Part shown: piece by piece, positions 36,739-49,121 of the stretch
How the letters are laid out: each line of letters starts with the position of its first letter
Position numbering within the stretch: position 1 is the stretch's first letter
NCBI GenBank assembly: GCA_034008185.1
Contig: CM067082.1
Coordinates: 4,882,984 to 4,946,983, forward strand
Length of the DNA: 64,000 nucleotides
Reading direction: 5' to 3'
Source of the DNA: Gorsachius magnificus
Lineage: Eukaryota; Chordata; Aves; Pelecaniformes; Ardeidae
Position numbers and translations under genes: made by a program
Notes under the pieces: generated by a model
The model's input: only the letters and a program-made list of their open reading frames with translations
Databases searched by the model: none
What the model was told of the DNA's origin: nothing

Positions 36739-39700
36739 GTAATTATAGTTCCAGTCCATTGTATACTACTTTAAAAAAGTGTCAGAAATCTGAAAATTCC
36801 ATTATTTTCACCGTATAGTCATGAGGGAATTGCTGTGTGGTTGTGCTGTACTGGTGGAAAAAATACCAAAGCTACCTTATGAAATTATTAGCCTATAAAT
36901 CCCTGTAGTACAGGCGTGCAACTGGCAGAACGAAGATCGTAGTGATTTACATGGCCTTGCTGAGCTATGTGAGAGTATACCTCTGCCTCTCAACCCTTGT
37001 GGCCAGAAGTTCAAAATGAGCCCTCAGATCCCCTCGTACCAAATAATTTTTGGGTTTCCTCCCCCCCCCCCTTTTTTTTTTTTTTCCCCTTTCCCCCCTA
37101 AAGAGAAAAGAGATGTCTGGAGAAAGAGGAAGGGGACATGTAAGAAAACATCATATTTTTAGTGGCAGCTTGATAAAACAAATTCTGCCTTCCTTGCTCA
37201 AGATGGTACCCAACTCATTCAGGGAAGATTTCCAGTAATTTCCATTTATGTTAATCCTAGTTACGGCTATGGTTGTTACTCGCTTCCATTGAAGTCCGTA
37301 TGTTCCCAGAGTAAAAAAATGAAAATTTTTCTCAGCGTGTTTTGAAAAGGGGGATTAAGAATGGTCATGAGGTATTTTTACAGCTATAGCTGTCTTGATA
37401 TGAATGTCTTGGTAAAATACCTCCTACCATTCATACTTTAAAGTCTCAATCATAAATTGGTATTTTAGAGCTGGTTTTGGTAAGCAGTGATGGTTCTATA
37501 GAAATAATAGAATTCAACTTCAGATTTAGAACATTTCTACACTGTGATTTAAGTGGATAAACAGAAAAGGTCTGTCGTGAAGAGGTTTTGTTTCAAAAGA
37601 TTTCTGAAAATCAGAAGCTAATGAAGTCAAGTGGATTTAAGTAATCCCTCTGCATTTTAATTTAAGCAATTATCTGAAACTGTATTCTCTGCTAAAGGGA
37701 AGAATTGGTGGTGAAAGGCTCCAGACGTAAAAGAATGAATAATCATCTCAAAAATTATATTACGGAGTCATAAAATTGACCAACAAAGAAAACCGCTCTT
37801 TAGAAATCATGAAAGGGAGAGAATAGCAGGAACAAGTAGCCAGAATTGCCAGAAGGTGAAGCTGAGTAGAACCTTGCAAAGACATAAAAAAAAATGTTGG
37901 ACATATGAAGAGGAAAAACAAGGGAAGGAAAAATGGGTCGGCTTTCTAATGAAAATGAAATCCCTATTAAAAATAATCGAGGATTGGTTCAAATGATTGA
38001 ATGACTCACTTTGTGAAGACCAATGATTTTGAACTGGCAGGCAAAGGAGGGCTCCTGATGGCTATTAAATATAAAATTATTTCTCTCTATTAATATGTAG
38101 CGCAGCGGTAATCAAATTTTTTGATGTCATGCATTTAGGAGGTGCCAGCTATAAAGAGTATATCGCTCTGTGTATGGGAAGGTTGGAAAAATGAAAATCC
38201 ACATATTTAGCATGCAGTGTATGAGGTGATGTACAGGGGGTTAAAAACAGAAGTTCAGCTTTATTTGGGGAGCTCATTAAATAATTTTTTTAAAGTCAGG
38301 AGTTTAAAGACATCTTTGTATTAGCTGATCACAGAGTGTCTGTAAGATGTAACTTTGTAAAAGAAAGCAAGTGCTATTCCGGGAGGTGTCTAGGGAGGCT
38401 TCTCCAGGAGGAAACATTAAAGTCATTGGACAATGCACTATATCTCATATGTGCTGCAAATAGTTCTGTTTATCTGTTCAAGGAAGAATAATTCAGCCTA
38501 GTGCAAGTACAGAGGAAAAGTTATTGAGTCAACAGGCTTTCCATTTTCATTACTTCCCTAAAGAAGAATAAGAAACCTGCCTGCGTTTAGCTTAGTAGGT
38601 GGTGTCTCTAAGGTGACGTGACTGCTAAGCCATGCTCTCTGTATGTAGTTACATCAAGTATGCAAACACCATGGGGGAAAAAAATCCACTTACACCAAAC
38701 CAACACTTGGAGGGTGGGGAGGATGCGGGGAAATGGATATAAGCCAGATTTTGTTTAGTTGGCAAATTAGGAGTCTTCCCCGTCACTCTTAGAGCATGCC
38801 TTGGGTAAAAGCAGAGGAAAAAAAAATTGTTCTTAGGAAATATTTGAAAAGCAAATTTTCCGTGTGTTTCCCTTCAAGTTGTCATTTGCAGATACTTCTC
38901 ATAAATGCCTCCCTTCTGTTAAGGAAGAGGTGTGTTTTTCTAACTGATTTTCTATGTTTACACCATATTAATGATCTCAAAGTGAAGAGTAAGTCATCTT
39001 TGTGGGCTTAAGAGCAAAATAACATATGCCATGATGCATGGAAGTCAAGGTGATGCTGAAACAGGCCAGGAGAACAAACCATGGGCAGAATAAAGTATCT
39101 TTCAACAACTGAGTGGCTGAAATACTTAAAGGCGACTTGAGCTAGCAGATGTTTTCCTTTTTATAGTGTCTTGCTCCTGGTATTTGCCAGGTGTTCACTT
39201 AAAGCTAGCTCTTCAGTTCCCTTAACATCCGTTTTCTTTGTAAAAAGGAATATAGCAGAAAAGTCCAGTATAGTATGTCTGAGGCCTAACAAAGTCTTTG
39301 GTGGCTCTGGGTGCAGTATGGGGGTCTCGTGCCTGCCAGATGCTTTCTTTATCCTACCCAAGTATCCGCAGCCTGTTAGGGTAATGATCCACTGATAGTT
39401 GGTAAAAGATTCTGCTAAAGTGACACAGTAATTTGAAATTACAACAAAATGGCAGAATTATTTGTTAACTTCATAACATAATGTTTATGTGCTGAGCTGA
39501 AGGGGTTTTTTTGATCCATGCATGTGTTACAAAACTGATCATTTTGTATCTGAATATGCAACACCCTTGGATCAATGCTATTGAGTAATTCTTTTCTGAA
39601 CAATCCTTTTAAAGAAATTCTGGCTATTTAGAGTTCTGAATGTTTTTTAAAGGCTTACTAAAAATGAATGCCTAATCTGACTGGAAGTGCTACCGGCAAA

Positions 39701-41092
39701 AGGAAGTTTATATTTATTTGTGTAGTGCCTGGAGCTGTTTTAGGCAACAGAATGAAGAATTGAAAAGTGAAGGAATGAAGAGTTCTAATGCTGTTACAAT
39801 AGGACATTCGGATATGTTTTGGTAAAGGAACAATGGTAATTCCCATTTTGACCTTGACATATTGCAAAAATAAGCGTGGTTTTGCCTTCTGTCATTGTTG
39901 CTAGTTGGAAGATATATTAGAAATGGGTATTACTAAGGGTTTTTCAAACCCATTTGGTCACTTTAGATGCGCTCAAGCTTTGGCAAAGGGAAAAAGAATA
40001 GATGTGTTTGCGAGTTTGACATTTTGGTACTATGTGATGTAAGCAGTGATGAAAAAACTGGGTCACCTGGCTCTACACTGCTTACAGAGCGTACCTGTAC
40101 TCTCAGGATTAGGACAGATGAGGACATGATGCACTTTTGTCTAGATGAATTCTAGTGTTTAGAAACAGATGCTTTTATTCAGGATTCTTGATTGCTTGCT
40201 CAGTTCTGGGGCTTGTTAAAGAGATTGCTTCTCAGATCCTGTTTTTATTTTCATATGAGTGGCAGCCTTCTCAGGGATTATACAGTATATAGAGGCAGAT
40301 ACTTCACCTTTCTTAAGTCTTATTTTAGTTACCTGTCTTTTTTTATATGCAGTTGTTTGACAGCCTGCTTGTATCCTTTATGAGCTTTCTTTTTCAGGAT
40401 ATGTAATTAGGTGTCGTGCTCTGTCCCAGCCTCCCAGATACTGGGAGGAGGATTTGTGCTGCTCTAAGTGGTTATGTCTACCCTGAAAACAGTTAATAAA
40501 ATGACATGCAGTATAGTTAAAATTGAGTTTAATTTAAATGTTTGTTTTACTTTTTACATTAATTTTTAATTTACTATTTAAATTTTATCTTTTTATATGG
40601 GAATTGTTTTGCATATTATCAGACATTAAGAATCCACTATATTATGGGTAGTCTTAAGATACTGTGCACAGAGATTGATACAGCTGGGTTGTTACTACCA
40701 GGTAAGAGAATGGTGATCCAAGTTTAAAACCTAGTATGGAGGTGTAGGTTGCTGTGGTTTTGTATTGGTACACAGTTAAGAAGTTGGGAGAAATGAGGAA
40801 TCTGGAAAAAATAGTTCGTGCAAAGGTTAACATGTTGTCTTTTATTATAATTTCTTCAAAACATTATTAGTTAGATATTCCCTCTGTAACATAGAGCAGA
40901 AATAATTTTGTACCCAACCAGAAGTTAGAAGGCAGAACTTACTCATATTTTGAAGCTCCTTTTTCTTCTTGAGAATTGTCTGCATCTCATCGATAAAGAA
41001 GCTGTTAGTGATACTATGTGACTGAAATTCTTACAATGCACCATCACTGATTAGGTTTAAAATAATTGCTCTTTAAACATTTTAATACACAG
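36739..41092 (+). other. PTK2: PTK2 intron between exons E and F
   Basis: This is a 4.4 kb intron. It has a C-run/T-run junction at about 37061-37084 followed by a pyrimidine-rich stretch to about 37100, and otherwise unremarkable AT-rich sequence. No CR1 or LTR piece is visible. Confidence 0.8.
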
Positions 41093-41233
41093 GCCAAAAC
41101 ACTACGAAAACTAATCCAACAGACATTTCGACAATTTGCCAACCTCAATAGAGAAGAAAGTATTTTGAAATTCTTTGAGATCCTCTCTCCAGTCTACAGA
41201 TTTGACAAGGAATGCTTCAAGTGTGCTCTCGGT
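41093..41233 (+). CDS. PTK2: PTK2 (FAK) exon F: FERM F2-F3, residues 217-263
   Basis: The 47 whole codons begin [20 protein letters not shown] and end [10 protein letters not shown], which is FAK 217-263. The segment completes the F2 lobe, including the rest of the KAKTLRK basic patch (Lys218, Arg221 and Lys222), and crosses into the F3 (PH/PTB-like) lobe. The acceptor is taatacacag and the donor is gtaagt. It is phase 0 at both edges (141 bp), the longest codon-complete exon of the window. The translation looks identical to human and chicken FAK as remembered. Confidence 0.97.
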
Positions 41234-41949
41234 GTAAGTAGAGGAATGTGACAGTCACCAGAATACATGCTGTAGTTAGGAGTCTAATTGGTTTTGCTTA
41301 GTTCTGCAACTAATTGCTTGCTTAGTTTGTGTTTTGATGTAGAGATGATTAGATTTCATTAACAACAAAATAAATTTATGGATTTTTATTTACTTTTTCA
41401 GCTGACTGTTAAAAACATAATTCATTATTAGGGTAAAAATTGTACATTATTAAATATTTTTATTGGTGCTTCATTTGTGAAAGTCAAGCAATTTTTAAGC
41501 TGGTTTCGTGACGAAATGAGACTTTGCAGCTTCTTCTGTTTGTAAATTTTCTTCTAATGCCTTTTATGTCAAACAAATTCTGAGAAAGGGCCTCAAGTCT
41601 GCAAGATGTGTGAAAATAGACACTCAAGTATAAATTAGAACGTGAATATCAAGGTCCATGAGAAGAGAAGAGGAAATATAGGAAATATATAGTTCTCATG
41701 CAGACCTAAGATAAAAACACATGGAAACGCATTTTGAGTAGCAAGGATCCCCAGGAAACCAGTCATAAGGAGTTTTGCTACTTATAGAATTACTTGATTT
41801 TGATATATTTTAAATTGTTTGAAGAGTTTAAAAGCTTCTAGAGATTAATCACTAAAAGCTGTAATTATAACATGGCAGGATAGTGTTCCATAGCAAGGCT
41901 GTGTCTTACTATTAACATTTTGCCCTGTCTTTCTCCTTTAATTCTGAAG

Positions 41950-42027
41950 TCAAGCTGGATTATTTCAGTGGAACTGGCAATTGGCCCAGAAGAAGGAATC
42001 AGTTACCTTACAGACAAGGGTGCAAAT
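41950..42027 (+). CDS. PTK2: PTK2 (FAK) exon G: FERM F3 lobe, residues 264-289
   Basis: The 26 codons read SSWIISVELAIGPEEGISYL then TDKGAN, FAK 264-289, forming early strands of the F3 lobe. Residue 288 is Ala where human has Cys. The acceptor is tttaattctgaag, an AG preceded by a purine-containing stretch that is weaker than most here. The donor is a strong gtaagt. It is phase 0 on both sides. The introns on either side are short (716 and 985 bp), so exons F, G, H and I form a compact cluster within 3.4 kb. Confidence 0.97.
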
Positions 42028-43012
42028 GTAAGTCTACTTGTGTTTTCTTTTCTCAGTTACTGTCTTAACAACCATGACCTGTTGTGAACTGAACTTCACA
42101 CAAAGGGAAATGACAAATCTAATCTTTGAATTAAACACAGAAGAGCTGGGAGATTCAGCATATACAGCTGTTACTCGTATATTAACTCACTATTTGGGAT
42201 CAGAGAAAATGCAGTTGGATTGAGAGACAGTGTCAGCCTTAGCACTGAATTTGTTGGCTTTTGTACCCTGTTGAGTGCTCACTTGCAGAATTTGAAGGAT
42301 TAGTGGTGACTTTTTAACAATGAAACATACAAATTATTCTAAATTACTCTCCTCTTTCTTAGGAATGTGTAAATGAAGAGCTTGTTTAATCAGTTAGTGT
42401 TTAGCATTTGTGCAGTCATTGCTGGCTTATTTGCTTTATTTCATACCCTTAATAGCCTTTTTGTTACTTGATGTTGACACTATTACAGTATTTCCTGTAC
42501 ACCTCTGTGGTGCAACGAAGTTATGTTCAGACACGTTCTTCTAGCAAAATCATGACTTAAGTTGAGCCCATATCTGACTTCTGTTGAAATTAATTCAAAG
42601 GTAATGAAAGGCTTTGGCGATCAGGAATATGTTGCCAGCTAAGAACATAACTTTTACAGCAGTCTGGAGGTCTGTTAAGTGTGCTGTGAGCACAGTTCCA
42701 TGTGGTTAACCTGTTGAGTTTTCTGTCTTGACCTCCAAGAGGTTGTTTCCACGATGTACTTTAGCATGTGCCTGGAGTTACTCAACAGTGACCTCTGTAG
42801 GCAAACTTGGTGCTTGGTTTTATTTTGCAAATCCTGTGGATATTTGTATATGTTGTATGTATGTATATGTAGAAAGAAACAGAGGAACAGGTTTCTGCAA
42901 GTGTAACTTGGAGATCAAAGTCTACATGTGCTTTTGCAACATCAGGAATAAAGGCGAAGTATTTTGCTGTAATTTTGAAATCTCTCCCACTTTTTCCATT
43001 GCCTTTTTGCAG

Positions 43013-43120
43013 CCAACTCATCTAGCAGACTTTAATCAAGTGCAAACTATTCAGTATTCAAACAGTGAAGACAAGGACAGAAAAGGGATGTTGCAGCTCA
43101 AGATAGCAGGTGCACCTGAG
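43013..43120 (+). CDS. PTK2: PTK2 (FAK) exon H: FERM F3 lobe, residues 290-325
   Basis: The 36 codons start PTHLADFNQVQTIQYSNSED and end LKIAGAPE, FAK 290-325, in the F3 lobe. Asn297 replaces human Thr and fits chicken. The acceptor is cctttttgcag after a clear pyrimidine tract, and the donor is gtatga. It is phase 0 on both sides. The open frame continues upstream into intron for 95 codons by chance. The splice acceptor and the conserved start of the peptide define the real edge. Confidence 0.97.
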
Positions 43121-43875
43121 GTATGATAAACTTACGAGCTTTGGTTTTCCTGGGGAGGGGTGGGGATTAGTATACTCTTAATGAAGATATTCTGTAGATT
43201 GTACTTTTGTTCTAGTATCTAACTTCTTTCTGGACTTTTCTACTGTCAGCATAATTACAATATACTAAATATATACTTCACTTCTGTACGCGTGTGTTTA
43301 AGCTGGGGCCTGCCTGTCTGTATATGTGTACAAAGACTTCAGTTATTGTTAAACTCTCTTGCTCCTCCTGTAGTTACAGCCAGTGCATTATATTTTAACA
43401 ATGTGTATTCTGGGCATTCTGCAGTTGTTTGATTTTTCTTGTTCTTTAAGGGGAAAGGGAAATTGAGTGTGAGCAGCCGTCATTATACTAGTCAGATATT
43501 TTTGGTTTTAAAATAGATTTAGAGCTCATGACATTTGGTGCAGCTTAATTTAAAAATACTAGCCCTTAAGTGCAACTTAATAGTAGCCTGCATACATATA
43601 TGACACTATGTCCTAAAGAGGAAACTGAGCAATTTCACTTTTGTGAAAAGGGGAAATATGAAAGAGGGAAAATTTGTTCCCTCACATTACATGGAGGCAG
43701 AACTGGAAGTAAAATCATATTTTTTTCCTTGGTCCAATGCACTAGAAAACAGTCGCTGTGGTAGAAAAAGATTGAGGGCAAGCTGGCAAATCTGTGCAGA
43801 GGATGATGAGTGTTGGTAGCGTTAAAATTAAGAGCTTGTCTGTATGTCTCCCATCTGTTTTTTCCACTGATTGTC

Positions 43876-43903
43876 TTATTTATTTATTTATTTATTTATT
43901 TTT
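43876..43903. repeat. (ATTT)n microsatellite
   Basis: About six tandem tttatt/attt units lie in the intron between exons H and I. Confidence 0.9.
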
Positions 43904-44332
43904 ATCTTTATTGAAACTGGGAAAATTTCTTTTTAGAGCAACAAATAAATTGCTGCAAAAGGGTGGAAAAAGGTACCACCTGTAAGAATAAGCAGCTTCT
44001 TCAGGATTGTCATAACTGTAGCCATAAAAGTCAGAGCAGTTGCAATTAACAGTGGTTGACTGAAAGTGTAGCTAGCAAGCCACTTAATAAGCCCAGATTA
44101 GTATTACATTTGGGTGGCGGGTTTAATCAGCTGTGCTTTTTGTACCTTGTGTTTTAAATTTGCTACGTAAAAGTAAAGCAAGAATCTGCTAGTTCTTCGC
44201 TCACCCCCTTTTTTCTGTTTACTGTTTGCAAGTGTGTGTAAAGTTCAGATGCAGTGACACAGCTGTTCTACTCAGTGTTTGCAACTACAATAATACCTCT
44301 TTGTTGGTGCCTTGTTTTTTTTCCTTCCTTAG

Positions 44333-44450
44333 CCTCTGACAGTGACAGCACCATCCTTAACCATTGCAGAGAATATGGCTGACTTGATAGACGGATATTG
44401 CCGGCTGGTGAATGGAGCTACGCAATCTTTTATTATCAGGCCGCAGAAAG
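44333..44450 (+). CDS. PTK2: PTK2 (FAK) exon I: end of FERM F3, residues 326-365
   Basis: The exon encodes PLTVTAPSLTIAENMADLID, then GYCRLVNGATQSF and IIRPQK, FAK 326-364. It contains the C-terminal helix of the F3 lobe that closes the FERM domain. Ala-Thr at 354-355 is the avian form, where human has Thr-Ser. The last base (g) opens the Glu365 codon. The acceptor is ttccttccttag and the donor is gtaagg. Length is 118 bp, phase 0 to 1. An 8.6 kb intron follows, which holds one of the two ERV LTR copies. Confidence 0.97.
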
Positions 44451-46660
44451 GTAAGGAGATGTTTCATTCTGGTAGTTGCTATGCTCATATCTACTGATAA
44501 ATTATTCAGCATTTAAACAGAAGACACAAGGTACCAGCAAAAACCTCACTTGGGGGCTCTTATCTTTCAGGGAGGAGCCATGAGGTATCTTTGTTACAAG
44601 AAACACTGATAGTAAATGTCACTCCGTCAAAAATTACTTAATGGCTGATAATTTAGGCTAGTTTCAATAATCACTGCTTTAAACTTAACTAGCAAATGTA
44701 AATAAATTGTAATTAAAGGCACTCTTAACAAGGATGTGTTATTTTGAGATGTGATTCCCTAATACACAGGTGGAAATTCAGAGAGGTTGGTTAGAAGGCA
44801 TTTGAATAAGGTTCTGACTAGTGGTGATTTTTTTTTAAACTTCTGCCTTCCTCCTAGATACTCAAAACGTCTCCGTTTAAAAAATAAAAACTTTGAGAGA
44901 AGTCTCATGAGCTTTTCTCATAAAATAGAACTGAAGCAGCGATGCATTTTGTAGAGTTGATCAGTTGTTTTTGTAGCAATCCACAAGCTGGAAGCAGTGA
45001 GACTAGGATGCAGGTACATCTAGCTTTAAAGAGAGAATTTTAATAAAATTTCATTAGAATTTTCTCTAATTTCAGCCAGCTTTAATTATTGGAAAACATC
45101 CAAGCAAAGCTGTTTAAGAATGGAAATTTCTGTCCTCCTCTACTAATCTTTACTTGTGGAAATTCATCCAACTTCATTAGTTTTTAAAAACAATTAATAA
45201 ACTATTCCCTTCTTCCCTATTTGTTGTACAAGAAAGTACACAAACTATCCCAGAAGTTCTCCAATCCGATGCGGAGTCCCTTTTTAGCCACGTTTTTGCT
45301 TTTTTGTGTCACTGGTTTTCTCTGGGCTGTGGTTGTTCAAATGGGGTCATGTTATTAACATAGTTCAGGTCTTTCCCAGGTCTGTACATAGCATCCTGCC
45401 TGTGCATGGTGGAAAAAAGCCCAAACACCTGAAACTTGATTATCAGTCATGAAGAAATGTGACTGTAGGGTGTTAGATATTTTGACAGCAGTTACTAATT
45501 GTTCAAATTATCTTAAATTTGTATCTTTGTTATTTCTGACCCTTAGCATGTGACTAACTTTTAGCTCCAACACAAGCAGCTTTGTTAGAGTTTGCGTTAG
45601 TCATGCAACCTCATCTCCACACAGAGGAAAATCTTCCCTCAACACAAATTCAGCTCTTCTAGCCAACTAGAAGAACTTCTAGTGCAATTCAGTGATGTTG
45701 AACCATTGGCACCAAAATTTGACACCAAAAGCATAAGCTAGTTTCATGATAATGCTAGTTTATTGTTCTAAAAATAAAATAGGCATCACAAATCAAGATT
45801 TTCATTTCACTAGTCCAGCCTGTACCTGTGAGCGATTGTCTTCTGTGCCACCTCTTTTCTGAAAAATCATAGTTCAGGGTTTGTTAGAATCCTTACTATT
45901 AAATCCCAAAACTTTCCTTCTAATACGCAGTGGATTGGCTGTTTTTCAGCTTGAACTATAGTAGCCAAAGTTGAGCTTCTAGAACTTTTTCATACCTTAA
46001 CACATTACCTTTCCCCACTTCTCCATCATACTGAGTTGATGGATGGCTCTGACACTGTCCTTTGCTTTTTTGGTAGAGGCACAGATGTAGAGTATGTCCA
46101 ATTCTTGCCACTTCTGAGCTGGTGGTATTTCAGAAATTGGGTCCATTCCGTCTTCATTGCCAGTGCTGTTATAGGCTTGCTCCTCAGCTTTTCTTTTCCT
46201 ACCTATATATAAATGCTCTTAACTCCACAAAATACCACTGCCTGATGATTTCCAATTCTGTCATTCACAACAGCAACCGCAGGCAGTCAAGGCTTTCATT
46301 GAGTCTTAGCTCTGTTCATCCAGTCTGCAAGCTTCCAGTGTGGTGCATTGTGGCACTGATTGTGCTCTGGTCATGTGTGTTTCCATTTCACTCAAACCCT
46401 GCTCTGCTGTCCTCCGTGCTGTTCTTGTCCAAGCAAGGGAGTGGCTCCCAGTCAAGATCTCTACAGGATTTACCATGTCCTCTTCAACACTTACTTATTT
46501 CATGATGCATACTGACAACTGCCACCTAAGATTAGCAGGGCACGTGGGTCCTGACTTACTGCTGCTCTAGGTGGCTATCAAAATTGACCCACTCTGGACT
46601 ACTTCTTTCTAATTCTTGTCTCCCTCTGACCTGACTTCCTTGTCATTCAACTGTTACATC

Positions 46661-46795
46661 TTCTAGAATCACTAAGCTCTGTTAAGAGCAAGATCTCCAA
46701 TTTTTCTGTGTGTTGTACAGTACTAGGCACAGCTTTGCCTTGAAGTGTGGTTTGCCAGTAGGCATGAATGGAAAATAAATCAATGCATTTAATGG
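46661..46795 (+). mobile_element. Possible ancient LINE (L2/CR1-L3-like) 3' end
   Basis: The sequence has the order typical of L2-type and old CR1-type 3' UTRs. It runs ctaagctctgttaagagcaa, a short U-rich segment, then gttgtacagtactaggcaca, and ends in a gaaaataaatcaatg tail. The similarity is to the general pattern as remembered. Upstream sequence (about 46100-46650) may be the rest of the element but cannot be assigned. Confidence 0.4.
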
Positions 46796-47737
46796 AGTGT
46801 TTTTATTTGTGTGATATTCTTCTTGGTGTATTTTAACACAAAGCAAATGAGCAGTGATTGAGTTAAAGGAACATTATATAGCACTTTGGGAACACTCCTC
46901 TTTATGCTAACATTGAGAGAATCCCTCCAGTTAAAATAAATTGTGGAGTTCTTTTGTCTGAGGTTTCTTTTTTTGAAGTTCATAGCAATACTCAACATTA
47001 ATTAAACATTTTGTGGGAGAGCTGTCCTCACCATGATCTGCATTCCCAGATCCCTCCCACAGTGAGCTTTGATTATACAAGGCACATCAGAAACAAATCA
47101 TATAGCAAGTCGCGATCCAACAGATGTGTTTTCTCCCCTCTTTGAGCTACCCCATTCCCTTTTTGTTGTAAATGTACATGTTTATTGCAAGCCTCCTCAT
47201 AAATTACCCTTCTTGATTACTAGAAGAACCTGTGGTTTTATGATATTCTCTGTATATCCATTAATAATCCAAATCTTAATTTGGTAATGTTTGTACACTT
47301 AGTGATGTTTAAGACCTGGACAGTTTGGCATATTTCCATTCAGTTTGTTTTATTTTTCATAAATATTTTGGTATATAGGTCCCTTTAGACCTGTGTGGAA
47401 ACTTTAAACTTAATATTTGTGTTTCCGTCATCACACTTAACTCTTGCAGGCAAAGAGCACAAATTAAGCAAATGATTAAAAACTTAAACTGATATTAAAT
47501 AGCTATTTACTGATTGGACTATGCACTAAGAAGCTTTCCTGTGATCTTGAGTCTAGTGGCTGAGGTTTGTATCACTTTAAGCAAGCTTTATAGGTAATGC
47601 AAAATTGTCAAAACTCTTACGAAAGGCTAAAAATAGTTTCAGTTGGATGAGGACAGTTTATGTTGTAGTAAACCAAAATACTTCGGAGTTCTGTTCATGT
47701 CCCCTGGAGCCAGGGCTTATAGGAGTGATGGAAGGTA

Positions 47738-47800
47738 CTGGGTATCTGTGCCAAGGTTTTGGTAGCGGCGGGGCTGTGGGGACAGACCTCACAGCCACCT
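47738..47800 (+). mobile_element. Short inverted fragment of the same ERV LTR family
   Basis: The + strand reads tatctgtgccaaggttttgg followed by tagcggcggggctgtgggga. This resembles the start of this LTR family read in the plus direction (compare the reverse complement of 49080-49121), so it is opposite to the two longer copies. It is short and diverged, so the call rests on pattern similarity alone. Confidence 0.4.
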
Positions 47801-48138
47801 TCACACCATTCCACCCCTTGCCTCTGTGACACACACGCACTTGATAATTATCATTAAAATACACATTCATCACACATTCTTTACGACCTTCACTTACATC
47901 AATAAAAATTGCCAACATCAAAATCTTAAGGTATGATCATCACAGAAGCAAAAAGAAAAACCCCAAAACACCAGTATATAGACAATAAAACTCTTCCTTA
48001 TCCCATCACCACTTTACGATGACAAATTCCTAACACCAACATCCAAGCTCCCCACAATTATTATACTCCCTGCTATTCTCCAGTATGACTTTTGGCTGCT
48101 GCCTCTTTCAATTACTGTTGATGCCTTCAACTCCTGAA

Positions 48139-48156
48139 GCCCCATGTTGGACACCA
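48139..48156 (-). other. Retroviral primer-binding-site-like sequence
   Basis: Read on the minus strand, this 18-mer begins TGG and reads TGGTGTCCAACATGGGGC. That fits the complement of a tRNA 3' end (…CCA) placed a few bases inside an LTR. Its spacing from the LTR 3' end (about 4 bases) is as expected. It has probably mutated from the original, so I do not assign the primer tRNA. Confidence 0.5.
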
Positions 48157-48159
48157 AAA

Positions 48160-49121
48160 ACATGGGTTAGCGAGCCAGCAGCCAACCTCAGCTGCTTGCT
48201 CACTCCCCCTCCTCAGCAGGACAGGGGGAGAAAATAGGATGAGAAAACCTCATAGGTTGAGGTAATTACAGGGAGATCCCTTACTAATGACTGTCAGGGG
48301 CAAAACAGACTCGAATTGGGGGAAATAAATTTATTACCGATTAAAATAATTTGGGTAGTGAGAAACAAAACTAGAGGAACAACTTCCCATCAACCCTTTC
48401 ACACTGCCCACCTTCACCCCTTCCCTCCCGACTCTTCTCCCCCGAGGGGCGCAGGGGTGGGCTGGGGGTCGCGGTCAGTCCCTGCCAGCCCCTGGGGGCC
48501 GCTCCTCCCTCCTCACCCGTCTCCCTGCTCCAGCGCGGGCCCTTCCCCGGGCTGCAGTCCCTCAGGGACAACCTGCTCCCGCCTGGGCTCTCCACGGCCG
48601 CAGCTCCTGCAGGAAAGATCCCCCTGCTGCGGCCTGGGGCCCTCCCCGGGCTGCAGGCTGGGGCTCTGCTCCAGCGGGGTCTCTCCAGGGCTCAGGGGAT
48701 CCCGCTGCGGGCCTGCAGCACCCCTGCCCTCCTCCTCCTCCCCTCCTGCGGCCTGGGGCTGCCTCTGCTGCTGCTCCCTCCTTGCCTTCCTCCTCCTCGG
48801 CCTGGGCCGCCTCTGGCCCTTTCGAAACCGCTTTTGCCCCCCCTTGGGGGGGGGGGGCCCTTGGCCGGCTGGGACCGGCTGTGTCCGGCACGGGGCCCCC
48901 CGGCCTCTCCCCTCAGGGGCCGCCCTGCAGCCCCCATGCTGCCAGCGCCTGGGCACAGACACATGATACTCCTATGTTTATGTGCTGTGAATTCAGCAGG
49001 GATGCTATTGCAACATGTCTGTGTGGAAAAACAGAACACCACTGGGTGACCTAAATCAGATGCTAATAATGACAAACCTATGTCAAACTGCCAACACCCT
49101 GGCCTTGGACACCCCAATACA
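48160..49121 (-). mobile_element. Avian ERV long terminal repeat (copy 2), adjoining a PBS-like site
   Basis: This is the same LTR family as 10017-10773 and in the same minus-strand orientation. It runs from catgggttagcgagccagca to caccccaataca. Relative to copy 1 it has about 150 extra bp near the U3 end, where the ctgccaacacc motif occurs twice (about 48939 and 49089). A C7-TT-G12 inverted run sits at about 48837-48857. The adjoining sequence at 48139-48156 looks like a primer-binding site, so this is probably a 5' LTR with a remnant leader and not a clean solo LTR. Confidence 0.78.

Larger units (their letters stand above)
41234..44332 (+). other. PTK2: Three short PTK2 introns (F-G, G-H and H-I)
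   Basis: The introns 41234-41949, 42028-43012 and 43121-44332 separate exons F to I. They contain only AT-rich intronic sequence and an (ATTT)n run at about 43876-43903 in the last one. Exons G and H occupy 41950-42027 and 43013-43120 within this interval and have their own entries. Confidence 0.8.

Noticed and set aside
42728..43126. 132-codon plus frame overlapping exon H
   Set aside because: Only the last 36 codons are FAK. The upstream part is intron that happens to be open, bounded by the clear cctttttgcag acceptor.
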